This document shows, piece by piece, positions 43,847-53,197 of a DNA stretch of 64,000 bases. Position 1 is the first letter of the stretch. Each line of letters begins with the position of its first letter. Position numbers and translations under genes: made by a program. The DNA comes from Candidatus Obscuribacterales bacterium (GTDB lineage Bacteria; Cyanobacteriota; Vampirovibrionia; Obscuribacterales; Obscuribacteraceae): the NCBI GenBank assembly GCA_031292355.1, contig JARLHI010000003.1, forward strand, positions 124,001 to 188,000, written 5' to 3'. The notes under the pieces are model-generated. The model had not been told where the DNA came from, made no database searches, and saw only the letters and a program-made list of their open reading frames with translations.

Positions 43847-46231
43847 TCAGTAGTGATATGGTGTGCGAGCAGTAAATGGACTTTTGGGATACTTTTTATG
43901 CAACAATTCAAATGCCTGCTTTGAATATTTCGTCGTTGATTTGTCTTTGTTGCCGTAATGCGAAGCCCGTACTTCGAGGGCCAACGCCTCTGGAACGCGA
44001 CTGTCAGATGGGTGCGATATAGCATAATTGCACACAATCGATCCAAGATAGGTGGGACCAGCTCCAAGCTCTGCTATCTTTTTATTCTCAATCGCTGCTT
44101 GCGCTTTTTGTGTCGCTGTCAACAAATCAGGGAAATTCGGCAGTTTGGAGAAAACCATTGAGCCAGGCGTTTGAGAAATCGTTGTGTCTGAATTTGACGA
44201 GGTAAGCCACCAATTATCGTTATATTCATTTAGCTCGTTCAATCCATCTTGCCTCTGTGCACCAGCCGTGACGAAAGGGTCCATACCGGGATTATGTAAC
44301 ATCAAATAGGCAGCTGCAAATTTCTGGTCAGCACCGCTTGTAGCAAGTACTGCCGGCAACAATTGTTTTACTGATTTAAGTGCCGAAATTTGACTGCTTA
44401 ACTGCTTTAGCACTTCGGATGATTTCTTCAATGCCTCATTGTCATCAAGCAACACAGCTCTTACGAATGTTGCCTGAGCCAGATTTGCCTTGAGAGCAGA
44501 AGGCAATTTGGCATCACTGCAGATATTTGCAAGAAGTGAAACCGGCATAGATTTGTTCATGCAGTCAGCATTAGCAAGAGCAAAAGCTGGTGCAATTTTC
44601 TTCGGCTTTTCTTGACTGGGACTGGTCTCAACATCAAAATAGTCCATATTAATTGAATAGGAAGCTGGAATTCGAACAGCGTTAGCAATAAACCCACTGG
44701 CGTGCGTGGGCAACTTTGCGCGCAAATCCATAAGCAAATTCAACGACGAAGGTATTTGTTGATTCTTCGCCTGAGTCTCGAGTGAAGAAATTAGACTGTT
44801 GGCGCTTGCAACATCATGCATTCCAATGAGCAGCTTTGCGACAGCGTAATTAATGCTTAGATAGGCTGGAGACGTCTGGGGTAAAGCATTGGCTGCAGCG
44901 AGAAGGCTGCTAACTTTAGCTTTATCGAATGGAGCATAAGTTAAAGCGACGAGCAGCCAGGCGATCGAATGCGTCTTCTCGAATTGAGCTTCAGCCTTTT
45001 TGAAAGTTTTTTCTGGCTCTGCGTAATTGCCCAATTGGTAACTCGTAATCCAATTGGTCAAATCGTCTTCGACAGCTGTTTTTGGGGTAGTTGGCTTAGC
45101 CGATTGCGTGTCATAGTAGTCGTCAGTATAGCCCTCGGCATGATGTACCAAAATTGTATAGTCGTCTAGATTTTGTTGAAAGCCTTTATCATCGTCCGAG
45201 CTTGCAAGCAATCGCCCGAGAGTGTTTATCTGCTTGTCTGGATGGATGGTGCAGTCGATCAATGAAATCAGCTTTTGAGCTGGTTGGTGAAAGGCTTGAT
45301 AAGGAGCAGTAGTATTTGCATAAACTTCATTCAGAACGCTTAATGCTGACTCAAAAGCGCTTTCTTTGGCTGCGGCATCGAGCTTCGTTAAATTAGCTTT
45401 ACGAACCAGACACCTTGCTGTCATATAACGTGATAAGGCTGCATAAGGTGATTTGGAATCATCGGCAATGGCTGAAAATTCTTTAAATGCTGCATCAAAT
45501 TGTTGCGCATAAAAATGAGCGGCGGCTATCTGATATTGCCGATCGAATCTTGCTTCTGGGTCTGTTTCTTTTGCAGAAAGTTCAGGAAAAGCTGGTTCTT
45601 TCCCGTACTTTTTCGTATTCCAGTCATAATGATTGCCACCACAGTGACAGAAAACTGAATCTTGAGCCGTCAACCAACTTTTGACGAAGGGACTTGTTAA
45701 TCCGTGCTTGGCGATCCTCTCCTGCAATGTGGTGTTCGCGTTGGAAAAGGCATCATCACTGCAATTCAGATACGACTCGCCCATACCATCTGGGCTTTCA
45801 GCCACTTGGCGATTGGTGTCGATATCGCCGACGGCCGTCACGCCTGGCACTTTGTTGTGCGCTGCTTTCCATATTGCAAGCGCAGAATCGACCGTTCCAG
45901 AAACTGGAACAGAGGCCGTTGTCAGATTGTTTCGGCTGCCTGAAACATCTAAGCGATTGAGAAGTAGTGCCATAACCGCTTTTTGCTGAGTCACCGATAA
46001 CGGCTTGCCGTTCAAGTATCGATATGCCACCACGAGATAAGTTTTGGCAAACGTCGGTTCGATGATACCAAGTCGGCCTGCCACGAACTTTTTGAGAGGC
46101 AGATCCGGATTCGTGTCGTACGAAAAATCGGCATCATCGAAAAACGGTCCGCAGGCAATCGCCGGAGCTAAACTCGAAGAAACCATTGATAGGGCTAGAG
46201 CCAACGAGAACAGGTATTTTGCAGTGCCCAT
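43847..46231 (-). CDS. Large secreted helical protein (ACGPFF type)
   Basis: A 794-residue exported protein with a signal peptide and the mature N-terminus ACGPFFDDADF. The cysteine at the ACGPFF junction might be lipidated, but the preceding residues are not a textbook lipobox. The rest is alpha-helical with TPR-like repeats, for example AAHFYAQQFDAAFKEFSAI, YAALSRYMTARCLVRKAN and the ending TTKYSKQAFELLHKKYPKSPF. I do not recognise a named family. It begins three bases after the stop of the DUF3142 gene, which itself follows the M1 peptidase by three bases, so the three are tightly coupled. Confidence 0.65.
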   Translation of the reverse strand: MGTAKYLFSLALALSMVSSSLAPAIACGPFFDDADFSYDTNPDLPLKKFVAGRLGIIEPTFAKTYLVVAYRYLNGKPLSVTQQKAVMALLLNRLDVSGSRNNLTTASVPVSGTVDSALAIWKAAHNKVPGVTAVGDIDTNRQVAESPDGMGESYLNCSDDAFSNANTTLQERIAKHGLTSPFVKSWLTAQDSVFCHCGGNHYDWNTKKYGKEPAFPELSAKETDPEARFDRQYQIAAAHFYAQQFDAAFKEFSAIADDSKSPYAALSRYMTARCLVRKANLTKLDAAAKESAFESALSVLNEVYANTTAPYQAFHQPAQKLISLIDCTIHPDKQINTLGRLLASSDDDKGFQQNLDDYTILVHHAEGYTDDYYDTQSAKPTTPKTAVEDDLTNWITSYQLGNYAEPEKTFKKAEAQFEKTHSIAWLLVALTYAPFDKAKVSSLLAAANALPQTSPAYLSINYAVAKLLIGMHDVASANSLISSLETQAKNQQIPSSLNLLMDLRAKLPTHASGFIANAVRIPASYSINMDYFDVETSPSQEKPKKIAPAFALANADCMNKSMPVSLLANICSDAKLPSALKANLAQATFVRAVLLDDNEALKKSSEVLKQLSSQISALKSVKQLLPAVLATSGADQKFAAAYLMLHNPGMDPFVTAGAQRQDGLNELNEYNDNWWLTSSNSDTTISQTPGSMVFSKLPNFPDLLTATQKAQAAIENKKIAELGAGPTYLGSIVCNYAISHPSDSRVPEALALEVRASHYGNKDKSTTKYSKQAFELLHKKYPKSPFTARTPYHY

Positions 46232-46234
46232 TGA

Positions 46235-47068
46235 TTAAGAAGCCTCCGTATACTTCAAAATTTTTGTTATGTCATTCCTTTGGCGATTTGAAAGCATTTG
46301 CCAGGGACGAGAAGAGAAAAAATAAACTCGTTTGTTTTTGTACTGTGTCGCGCGCAGCGGAATAGCTTCGGATGTTGAAAGACCAAGAGCCTTATGACAC
46401 TTGCAATTCGCAGTCCAATCATTTCGAGTATTGTCAGAGATGTACTGAAAGTACTGCCACTTCATGCTTTCACTTACACCCATATCAAAATACATGGGCA
46501 CGACTTCATCGACAGGTAAATCGGCAAGCCAGAGGTCACCAGCGCACCAGGAAGCAATAGCTGTCATAGAAAGTGGCATCTCCGGCGGCATCGATTTTCT
46601 CAGTCTGGTCAAAAGAGTTTTATATGATTCGCGTTGCCCTTGAGTCGCGTCAAAATCGATTTGCACGCCATGCCAATTTGGATTGGCTGCGATCTGCAGA
46701 ATTTGTGCAACCACCTCATCTACTAGATCGACTGAGAAAAAAGGCGGGTTCTTGCGGCTTGTCTCGATACGTACAACCGGCATCAAATATTGGTGCGGTG
46801 AGCAAAGCAGTGGTTGTTTACGCCTGTTCACGCCAGTATGGATAGCTGAGAGATTGATCGTGGCAGCGAGGAAGGCAACGCCCACTTTGTCCACATCAGG
46901 GAAATTTCTTATATCCTCTGGTCTCTCCCAAGCCCATAACATGATCGAGGGAGCGCCCTTGAAGCGAGAGCGAACAAGAATTTGACCGGGCAAAATCCAC
47001 GTCAAAATGCCGATTAAAAGAAGGGTCGGCAAAAATTTTGCAGTGACCGTATTTTCAACCTGTAACAT
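46235..47068 (-). CDS. DUF3142 domain protein, exported
   Basis: A 277-residue protein with one N-terminal hydrophobic segment (FLPTLLLIGILTWILPG), which is a signal peptide or anchor. The DUF3142 marks are MLWAWERPEDIRNF, VGVAFLAATINL, the LMPVVRIETS strand, GVQIDFDATQGQRESYKTLL (by position ~140-160) and LSMTAIASWCAGDLWL. The arrangement of IDFD and a later carboxylate near PMYFDMG is like a glycoside-hydrolase TIM barrel, so a carbohydrate-related role is plausible but not shown. Three-base gaps on both sides tie it to the M1 peptidase and the large helical protein. Confidence 0.82.
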   Translation of the reverse strand: MLQVENTVTAKFLPTLLLIGILTWILPGQILVRSRFKGAPSIMLWAWERPEDIRNFPDVDKVGVAFLAATINLSAIHTGVNRRKQPLLCSPHQYLMPVVRIETSRKNPPFFSVDLVDEVVAQILQIAANPNWHGVQIDFDATQGQRESYKTLLTRLRKSMPPEMPLSMTAIASWCAGDLWLADLPVDEVVPMYFDMGVSESMKWQYFQYISDNTRNDWTANCKCHKALGLSTSEAIPLRATQYKNKRVYFFSSRPWQMLSNRQRNDITKILKYTEAS

Positions 47069-47071
47069 AGA

Positions 47072-49780
47072 TTATTCGAATGTCTTCAGAGCTTTAGTTA
47101 AAGCATCTGTTTGACGAGCAAATTGTACATTCACTTGCACGAATTCGTAAGTTTCAGCAATGGAACGCTCGGCATGTGCGACGGGATGCTTGGCAATGAA
47201 ATCATGCAAATCTGACTGCATGGCCTCGGTGTGGAAATCGCCTGTGCTCTTCACCATCTTACGCACCATATTCTCAGGAAATCTCTTATTGATTTCAGCC
47301 CAGTGCTGTTTGATGAATGCCCAGGTAGCTTTCTGCGAGTAGCGATAGCTCAATCCGTCCTGGAGCAAGCGGGGTGCGTCTTGTGTACGAATGTCGTCCG
47401 TCAAAGTCATTTTCAGGGTGCGCTCGAGTAGATCTGGCTGACGGAAACACATCAAAGCATCCAGATTGCGATGCTCCACTTCTGACGATTTTGCGGTTTT
47501 ATAAAGTTTGAGAATTTGTTCGTAGTCATTCCCATCACCGTTAAACGCCACAATGACAGTCATAGGTGCAAGCATTCCACCTTCAATCTGCTCCGGAGTC
47601 TGCAAATAAGTTTTAAAATACTGTCTTGCCTCTTCAATTGTTGGCTTATCACCACCAATAGTGCCTAGCGTTGTGAGCACGCTATTGCGCAGTATCTGGC
47701 GCATGTCTTTTGTCAGAGCGTCATCTTTGGCGCCAGACCAACCAAACTTTTCTTTAAGAGGGAACAACTGTTTCTGAATAAATTCAGAGAAGGAATCCAG
47801 TGAGCTGTCGGCGCAGACATGGTAGAGACCATAGTAACCATCGATAAATATTCGCTGAACGTACGGATTGTCGTCGTTTTGCATTCTCTGCGCTAGCTTC
47901 AAGAAATCTATAATCTCGATTTTGCCAGCCTTGGTTAGTGCCCATGTGTCTGCTGCCAGTGACGCCCGCTCTGGCACGCTTAGTTTTGATGAATTCTCAG
48001 ACAAGAACTTAAGGTGCGCAGCAGAATACGCCGTGCGGTAATACCCGTTACCGCCAGCATTTAAAAATACTGTTTCAGCGGCGTTTCCTTCATTAAATCT
48101 CTCATCTTCCTTTGCCAACAAAATGCCTGATGGAGGCGTCGCTTCTTGCGGTGAGCGCAAGGAAATTGGCACTTGCCAGACGGTGTCAAACGGATGCTTA
48201 CTGGCATCGGGCGCTTTGGTAAAAACAAAGCGATTTTGGAGCAAACGCAAGTTTCCATCGCTGTGTGCGCCAAGCATTCCAAGACTAAGCAAAGGGAAAC
48301 CGGGCTTTTCAGTCCATTCTTTCATCAGGGCACCGATGTTGCGGTGTGATGCCTCGCTCAAAGCCTGCCACAAATCGTTTTTTGTAGCATTGCCATATTT
48401 ATGCCGCCCCATATAAAGTCGAATGCCATCTCTAAATGCATCTTCGCCAATGAAAGTTTCCAGCATGCGCATAATCGAAGCGCCTTTGCTATAAGTGATG
48501 GAGTCGAACATTTCATCAGCATCGGCAGCGCTTGCAACATTGGCATGAATTGGACGCGAAACATTTAGTGAATCGTGTTCAAGCGCCTCTTCTCTGGTGT
48601 CGGTGAATTCATCCCATTGGTGCCATTCCGGTTTAATGTCGTTAACAGCCTTTGAGGCCATCCAGGTTGCAAAACCTTCATTGAGCCACAGATCATCCCA
48701 CCAGGCCATGGTCACCAAATCGCCAAACCACATATGGGCCATTTCATGCGCGATTACGCCCGTAACGCTCATTTGTCCATTGACCGAGCCATCTTTGTCA
48801 TCGTATAGCAATTTTGTTTCGCGAAACGTAATGGCGCCAAGGTTCTCCATTGCGCCTGCTTCAAAATCTGGAATCGCAATCAGATCCAGTTTGGAATTAG
48901 GATATTTGATGCCGAAATAGTTGTTGTAGAACGGCAACAGTTTTGCCGTGGCAGCGCTCGCAAAGCTGAGTTGATTGGACTTTTCACCAATAGACCAGAT
49001 ACGAATCGGCACACCCTCGACGACAACAGCTTTAGTGCCAACAAAAGGCCCAACAATCAAAGCCACCAGATACGATGACATCTTAGGCGTTGTTGCAAAT
49101 GTGACCCGCTTTAGAGTCGGAGAAAAGGGTGCAACAGATGCCACCGCTTCGTTTGAAATTACTTCCAGCGACTTGTCTACAACACAAGAAATGTCGAAAG
49201 TGGCTTTGAACGATGGCTCATCAAAACAAGGGAACATTCTTCGTGCGTCGGCCGCTTCCATTTGAGTGGTCGCGATGTAATGTTCACCATTTACGTCGTG
49301 AAATTTAGATCGATAAAAGCCACGCAGCTTGTCGTTTAGTACGCCTTTGAAGTGACAGTGAAGAGTGTAAGCGCCAGGCGCGATAGCTGATTTGAATGAG
49401 ATTGAAACTTGCTCGGCCGTCTTATCATAAGCAACCGTAGCAGCGCTAATTTTGATTTGAGTTTTTGTGTCGACAATAAAGGCGTCGTCGATTATTTCTT
49501 CTGCACTGTTTAGAATCAGTGCGCTTTGTTCTGTGGCGACGGTAAATTGTAAATCTTCGTCCCCGTCAAAGCGCGCTTTCTCGAGGTCTGGTGTGAAGGA
49601 CAATTTGTAGTTAACTGGCTTGACGTCAGTTGTTAAACGCAATGACCTGGCTTTGAAAACTGGCGACAATGCTTCACCGAAGCCAGGTTCCATATTCAGC
49701 GCTTTGACTGTTAAAACTGAGCCGAGAATGAAAACCGAGGATACCAGGAATGCGCTTTTCAGCAGTATGTCAGGCTTCAT
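47072..49780 (-). CDS. M1-family metallo-aminopeptidase, exported
   Basis: A 902-residue zinc aminopeptidase of the PepN/APN type. The N-terminal hydrophobic stretch (LLKSAFLVSSVFILGSVLTV) sends it out of the cytosol. Family motifs are the substrate-binding GAMENLGAITFRE (~307) and the zinc site HEMAH (~343) with the downstream glutamate in LWLNEGFATWM. A beta-sandwich and a helical ERAP1-like C-terminal domain follow. All catalytic residues are in place, so active removal of N-terminal residues is expected. It follows the secreted SWLAG-family gene by 14 bases and precedes the DUF3142 gene by three. Confidence 0.93.
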   Translation of the reverse strand: MKPDILLKSAFLVSSVFILGSVLTVKALNMEPGFGEALSPVFKARSLRLTTDVKPVNYKLSFTPDLEKARFDGDEDLQFTVATEQSALILNSAEEIIDDAFIVDTKTQIKISAATVAYDKTAEQVSISFKSAIAPGAYTLHCHFKGVLNDKLRGFYRSKFHDVNGEHYIATTQMEAADARRMFPCFDEPSFKATFDISCVVDKSLEVISNEAVASVAPFSPTLKRVTFATTPKMSSYLVALIVGPFVGTKAVVVEGVPIRIWSIGEKSNQLSFASAATAKLLPFYNNYFGIKYPNSKLDLIAIPDFEAGAMENLGAITFRETKLLYDDKDGSVNGQMSVTGVIAHEMAHMWFGDLVTMAWWDDLWLNEGFATWMASKAVNDIKPEWHQWDEFTDTREEALEHDSLNVSRPIHANVASAADADEMFDSITYSKGASIMRMLETFIGEDAFRDGIRLYMGRHKYGNATKNDLWQALSEASHRNIGALMKEWTEKPGFPLLSLGMLGAHSDGNLRLLQNRFVFTKAPDASKHPFDTVWQVPISLRSPQEATPPSGILLAKEDERFNEGNAAETVFLNAGGNGYYRTAYSAAHLKFLSENSSKLSVPERASLAADTWALTKAGKIEIIDFLKLAQRMQNDDNPYVQRIFIDGYYGLYHVCADSSLDSFSEFIQKQLFPLKEKFGWSGAKDDALTKDMRQILRNSVLTTLGTIGGDKPTIEEARQYFKTYLQTPEQIEGGMLAPMTVIVAFNGDGNDYEQILKLYKTAKSSEVEHRNLDALMCFRQPDLLERTLKMTLTDDIRTQDAPRLLQDGLSYRYSQKATWAFIKQHWAEINKRFPENMVRKMVKSTGDFHTEAMQSDLHDFIAKHPVAHAERSIAETYEFVQVNVQFARQTDALTKALKTFE

Positions 49781-49794
49781 AAACTCCCATTTTT

Positions 49795-50619
49795 CTATTT
49801 AGTTAAAGTCGTCGGAACAGGCGTAGGTGTAAAATCTTGCGAAGTAGACGGTGCAGGCGTAGAGGCCTTCTGTCGGAATTGCGCAAAAAGAGCTTTCATG
49901 TCTTTGCCCTGGAAGCTATCTTGAGGTGCAAACTGAGCAATTTTTTTCTCATAGCAAAACGATTTTCCGAGCAAAGTAGGCAAGCCCTGCTGGTCGAACA
50001 CTTTAGCAGAAGATTCGCGTTTGATCAGCCCAGCTTCCTCAGGTGTATAAGTGGTTAGCTGTTCACCCGACTCAACGGCTTTAATGCGGTTGGTCATGCG
50101 ATCCACTCGAATTTGAGTATCTAGACTGCGTCGAACAAAATGAGTGTCGTTGCTTTCGACCGGCTCCATGCTGCGCACCAACTGAACAACATATTCGCTG
50201 CCCGTATCTACAGTTGTTTGAAAGGGCGTGGCATCGTATTGCCAAACATTTCCATCGGCATCAATTTGAGTACCCCAGGCGCCATCTGATCTGGCGGGCT
50301 CGGTTCTGGTTGTGACGTCTGTTTCTTTGGTCAAATAGTTATAACGATAAAAATCCGTCTGCGAATCTTTATGCCAGCTGCCTGCAAGCCAGCTCGGGAT
50401 AATGAAAAACCGCACGGCCCCTGAAGGCTGTGCGGGCAAATTGCGGGGATCGAATAACTCACCTGGTGCCAGCTTAGATTCAATCGGGGCCAGCCGCTCC
50501 GAATGCTGAACGCCACCTTCAAGAAGTTTCGCTTGTCCTGTTAATGCCAGAGAAAAGGCTGTAGAGCAGGCAAAAATAAGACCCAAAGACAGATTGACAA
50601 CCGACGAAAATTTCTTCAT
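49795..50619 (-). CDS. Secreted SWLAG-family protein, copy 1
   Basis: A 274-residue exported protein with no named family, homologous to the protein at 54810-55649. The signal peptide ends near TAFSLAL. Shared elements are a (L/I)xP(S)WLAGxWH strand (PSWLAGSWH here), a DGNVWQY/SGQVWEF strand, RVDRMTNRIKAVE-like charged strands and a C-terminal GKDMKALFAQF/GLDLKQLFVEF helix. It looks like a small beta-rich (lipocalin- or barrel-like) fold, which is inference only. It is near the head of the long envelope run, between the coiled-coil gene and the M1 peptidase. Confidence 0.65.
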   Translation of the reverse strand: MKKFSSVVNLSLGLIFACSTAFSLALTGQAKLLEGGVQHSERLAPIESKLAPGELFDPRNLPAQPSGAVRFFIIPSWLAGSWHKDSQTDFYRYNYLTKETDVTTRTEPARSDGAWGTQIDADGNVWQYDATPFQTTVDTGSEYVVQLVRSMEPVESNDTHFVRRSLDTQIRVDRMTNRIKAVESGEQLTTYTPEEAGLIKRESSAKVFDQQGLPTLLGKSFCYEKKIAQFAPQDSFQGKDMKALFAQFRQKASTPAPSTSQDFTPTPVPTTLTK

Positions 50620-50645
50620 TGAGGAATAGCGGCCTCTGCCGCGGT

Positions 50646-51050
50646 TTACTTAATCCAGAAGAAGATCTTACGCCACCAGGAGGCTTTTAGTCTTTCATTT
50701 TCGGCTGAAATCATTGCCAGACTATGTTCTAAACCGCCGATACGAGCAGCCTGTGCTTGATAGTGGGCTAATAATTCCATTTGCTTGTTTTGCGCAGTTA
50801 CCTGGCTTGACAAGCTGACGAGCCTTTCATTAGCCAGAACCAATTTTTCACTGGTCTCGCGAACTAGTTCGCCCACTTTGTAGAGCTGATCCAGGAGCCG
50901 CAAAACTATCTGTGTTTCGGACTCTTCTCCAGCGTCTACCGATTGATCTTTCGAACTAACGTCTTCCGTTTGTACGAGAAACGCTTCAAGTCCTTCGAGG
51001 TCAATGGCTTGACGCTCTCTGTCGAACTCAAATTTAGGCAAGGAATTCAT
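50646..51050 (-). CDS. Coiled-coil protein with amphipathic C-terminal helix
   Basis: A 134-residue protein with an acidic N-terminus and a long heptad-like coiled coil (~45-120; VLRLLDQLYKVGELVRETSEKL, ANERLVSLSSQVTAQNKQMELLAHY by position). It ends in the short aromatic/basic helix SWWRKIFFWIK, which probably lies on a membrane. There is no signal peptide, so the membrane face is likely cytosolic. No family is recognised. It is the first gene of the closely spaced run (26 bases to the next gene) and may act as a membrane-bound organiser; the role is unknown. Confidence 0.6.
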   Translation of the reverse strand: MNSLPKFEFDRERQAIDLEGLEAFLVQTEDVSSKDQSVDAGEESETQIVLRLLDQLYKVGELVRETSEKLVLANERLVSLSSQVTAQNKQMELLAHYQAQAARIGGLEHSLAMISAENERLKASWWRKIFFWIK

Positions 51051-51176
51051 GGACAGCTCTTTCTAGTAGGTAAGCCATGCCATTATTAGTGGTATCACAC
51101 TTTAATACAATACTTGGCTACCAGCAATGCCCGTAAGTCCCAGAGAATAAGCATCTTGGACCAGCCCGATAAGAGA

Positions 51177-51224
51177 CGAAAAAATGAAACGGCGTCATTA
51201 AAACGCTAGCCTTTCATTTTTTTC
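51177..51224. terminator. Strong bidirectional terminator
   Basis: AAAAAATGAAA (51179-51189) pairs with TTTCATTTTTT (51212-51222), with GC pairs inside; both strands end in T-runs. It overlaps the last codons of the minus-strand gene at 51206 and isolates it from the coiled-coil gene. Confidence 0.65.
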
Positions 51225-51439
51225 GATTTTACGAAGTAAAAAATGACGCCACCAATGAGAGAGAGTGCAAGAAAGACCAGCATGGCAATGCAAATAGTCA
51301 TCAGCTTGAATCCGTTTGGATCAAGCGCCTGCGAGTCGATTTCGTCAACAGCGGCTTGGGCAACTGGCGCAGCTTGTGCAGCAAGTGGCAATAGCGCTGA
51401 AATTAGTAAAACCGGAATTCGGCTCAGTGCATTTTTCAT
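51206..51439 (-). CDS. Small secreted/membrane protein
   Basis: A 77-residue protein with a signal peptide (IPVLLISALLPLAAQA, cleavage near AQA), a short acidic extracytoplasmic segment (VDEIDSQALDPNG) and one membrane span (LMTICIAMLVFLALSLIGGVIFYF), ending in the basic KSKKMKG. That makes a type I membrane protein with its tail in the cytosol. No family is recognised. The last codons are part of a terminator hairpin, so it is a one-gene transcript. Confidence 0.6.
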   Translation of the reverse strand: MKNALSRIPVLLISALLPLAAQAAPVAQAAVDEIDSQALDPNGFKLMTICIAMLVFLALSLIGGVIFYFVKSKKMKG

Positions 51440-51560
51440 ATTCTGGCTCTCATCTTTTTAACAAGCCCATTGTAGCGCCATTCGCTCATCTGTCGCCGAT
51501 GTGGAATAATATGGTCCGCCCATGCACATTAGTCGCACCATCTGCCTAGAGGCCAATAAC

Positions 51561-52421
51561 ATGCTCTTTCAACGCACTCAGAACCTGGTCAAACTCCTTG
51601 GCACCGAGGTACCAGAACCACGACTTCTTATAGACTTTCTGGGTTTTGAAACGCATGTGAAGCAGATTCGTCAAAAACGCGGCGCTGATATTTATTTGAA
51701 CTGGTACGAGCACGCAGGCTACTACATCAACGACTTGATGCCGGAAAAACTCTTTGGCACCGGCGAGGAGATTTTTATACCTGACTTTGTCAAAGCACCA
51801 GACTATGAATTCGAAATTGGCTGCTATGTCACAAAGGCAGCAGTGCTGAAGACTCCTGAAGACGCTCTCAAATTTTTTAAAGAACATTGCTATTTGACCA
51901 TTCTCAATGACTGGTCAGCAAGGGACGTACAGAAAAAAGATATGGAAGGTTTGGGACCGACAAATGGTAAAGCGATCATCGGCAACAGTATCGGACCGAA
52001 ATTGGTTCGCGCCTCTGATTTCAATGTGGATGAAAGCGGAGTATTTGACGCAGCAATGTCCTTGAAGGTTAATGGCGAACAAAGAGTAAGCAGTAATTAC
52101 AACAGCCTCTACCATACTCATCCAACGACTGGCAAGAAACAGGCCTGGAGTTTCACGCGCATCATGACCTTCCTTGGTCTGCAAAACATCGCCGTACAAC
52201 CCGGATATTTGATTGGCTCTGGTACTGTGGGCAATGGTTGCATCGCTGAACATACAGCAAAAATAGATCCTGTTTCGAATGCCGTTCTTGAACCGGCTAC
52301 CTATCCATGGTTGAAAGACGGAGACGTAGTCACTATGGAAGTCGAAAGAATTGGCGTTCTCGAAAATAAAGTACGCATTGCAGCGGAGGCTCCGGCAAAG
52401 GCTTATGTATCAGCTAAATAA
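51561..52421 (+). CDS. Fumarylacetoacetate hydrolase (FAH)-family protein
   Basis: A 286-residue member of the FAH superfamily, which cleaves or decarboxylates acylpyruvates and related keto-acids with a divalent metal. Visible marks are the metal-binding DYEFEIGCYV, LNDWSARDVQKKDM, the IIGNSIGP loop, KKQAWSFTRIMTFLGLQ (by position) and the glycine-rich LIGSGTVGNGC. The order and length match bacterial FAH-family hydrolases, but the substrate is not fixed by sequence. I prefer ATG 51561 because GAGG lies eight bases upstream; an ATG at 51522 would add 13 residues. The next gene overlaps its 3' end by 17 bases. Confidence 0.87.
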   Translation: MLFQRTQNLVKLLGTEVPEPRLLIDFLGFETHVKQIRQKRGADIYLNWYEHAGYYINDLMPEKLFGTGEEIFIPDFVKAPDYEFEIGCYVTKAAVLKTPEDALKFFKEHCYLTILNDWSARDVQKKDMEGLGPTNGKAIIGNSIGPKLVRASDFNVDESGVFDAAMSLKVNGEQRVSSNYNSLYHTHPTTGKKQAWSFTRIMTFLGLQNIAVQPGYLIGSGTVGNGCIAEHTAKIDPVSNAVLEPATYPWLKDGDVVTMEVERIGVLENKVRIAAEAPAKAYVSAK

Positions 52422-53085
52422 AGGTAATAGTTTTGGTCTCAAGAGAGCATCGCAAACATTTCCCTCAGAGCTATTGCTGAAAATTCTTGGTACGAAAGAG
52501 GCTTATACTGCTGGGCATTTTGAATTTCCAGCGCCGCAAGAAACCAGACGAGGCAATCATCTCGACGCCATTTATGTAGCTGACCCAATCGTAAAACACA
52601 ATGAATTTGTGGATGCGATTGTTGCAGACATACTTTTGTGGATCGAGCGCGAGAAAATTGAGTTCGATGTAGTGCTGTCGCTGTCACAAGAGTCAGCTCG
52701 AAAAATCGTAGCTGCCCTCTGTTCAAAACTGAACAAAAAAGCGGCCTACCTCGCCTATTTTCCCAGTGGTTGGCTGGGAGGCAAAATCGTTGAAGGGCAA
52801 TTACAGAAAGGCGATCGTGTTCTTATCTTTGCGCCGGTCGATCAAACGGGTCGCACAATTGGTGAGACGATACCTAAGTTCACCGAGCAAAATGGTGGCA
52901 CCGTGGCTGGCATTGCCGCCTTTTGCAAAGGCACTGCAGGCGGTGTAATAACTGCCGAACATAAATTTGGCAAGAAGTTTTATTCCTCTATACAAGCACA
53001 CATAGCCGTTCATTCAGCTGCTGAGTGTCCCGCCTGCAAAATTGAAAATGCGGAAAAATTGAGACCTTGGACAGACCTGGCGTAA
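52405..53085 (+). CDS. Phosphoribosyltransferase-like protein
   Basis: A 226-residue protein resembling a type I phosphoribosyltransferase. The hallmark region is GDRVLIFAPVDQTGRTIGETI, where the usual acidic-acidic PRPP loop ('VDDxxxTGxT') is only partly kept (PVDQTGRT). The earlier LSLSQESARKIVAAL helix and the FPSGWLGGKIVEGQL loop fit the flexible-hood position. So it may be an orotate-PRTase relative or a regulatory, non-catalytic member. A CPACK motif near the end could bind metal. It overlaps the end of the FAH gene and forms an operon with it, ended by the terminator at 53131. Confidence 0.6.
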   Translation: MYQLNKGNSFGLKRASQTFPSELLLKILGTKEAYTAGHFEFPAPQETRRGNHLDAIYVADPIVKHNEFVDAIVADILLWIEREKIEFDVVLSLSQESARKIVAALCSKLNKKAAYLAYFPSGWLGGKIVEGQLQKGDRVLIFAPVDQTGRTIGETIPKFTEQNGGTVAGIAAFCKGTAGGVITAEHKFGKKFYSSIQAHIAVHSAAECPACKIENAEKLRPWTDLA

Positions 53086-53130
53086 GAAACTGCCAGCTAT
53101 AAACGGTCAGTAAATCGTTTCAATTCCTGC

Positions 53131-53170
53131 AAAAAAGCGGAGAGTCTTCTATCGACTCCTCCGCTTTTTT
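53131..53170. terminator. Strong bidirectional terminator
   Basis: AAAAAAGCGGAG (53131-53142) pairs with CTCCGCTTTTTT (53159-53170), extended by AGTC/GACT. Both strands end in six T's. It ends the FAH/PRTase operon on plus and tRNA-Leu on minus. Confidence 0.9.
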
Positions 53171-53197
53171 GACAATTGCTTGTCATGTAGAAAAGTT

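Noticed and set aside
45681..45989. Plus-strand open frames inside the ACGPFF gene
   Set aside because: Several overlapping frames in the same place, all antisense to a well-formed exported protein; typical shadow frames.
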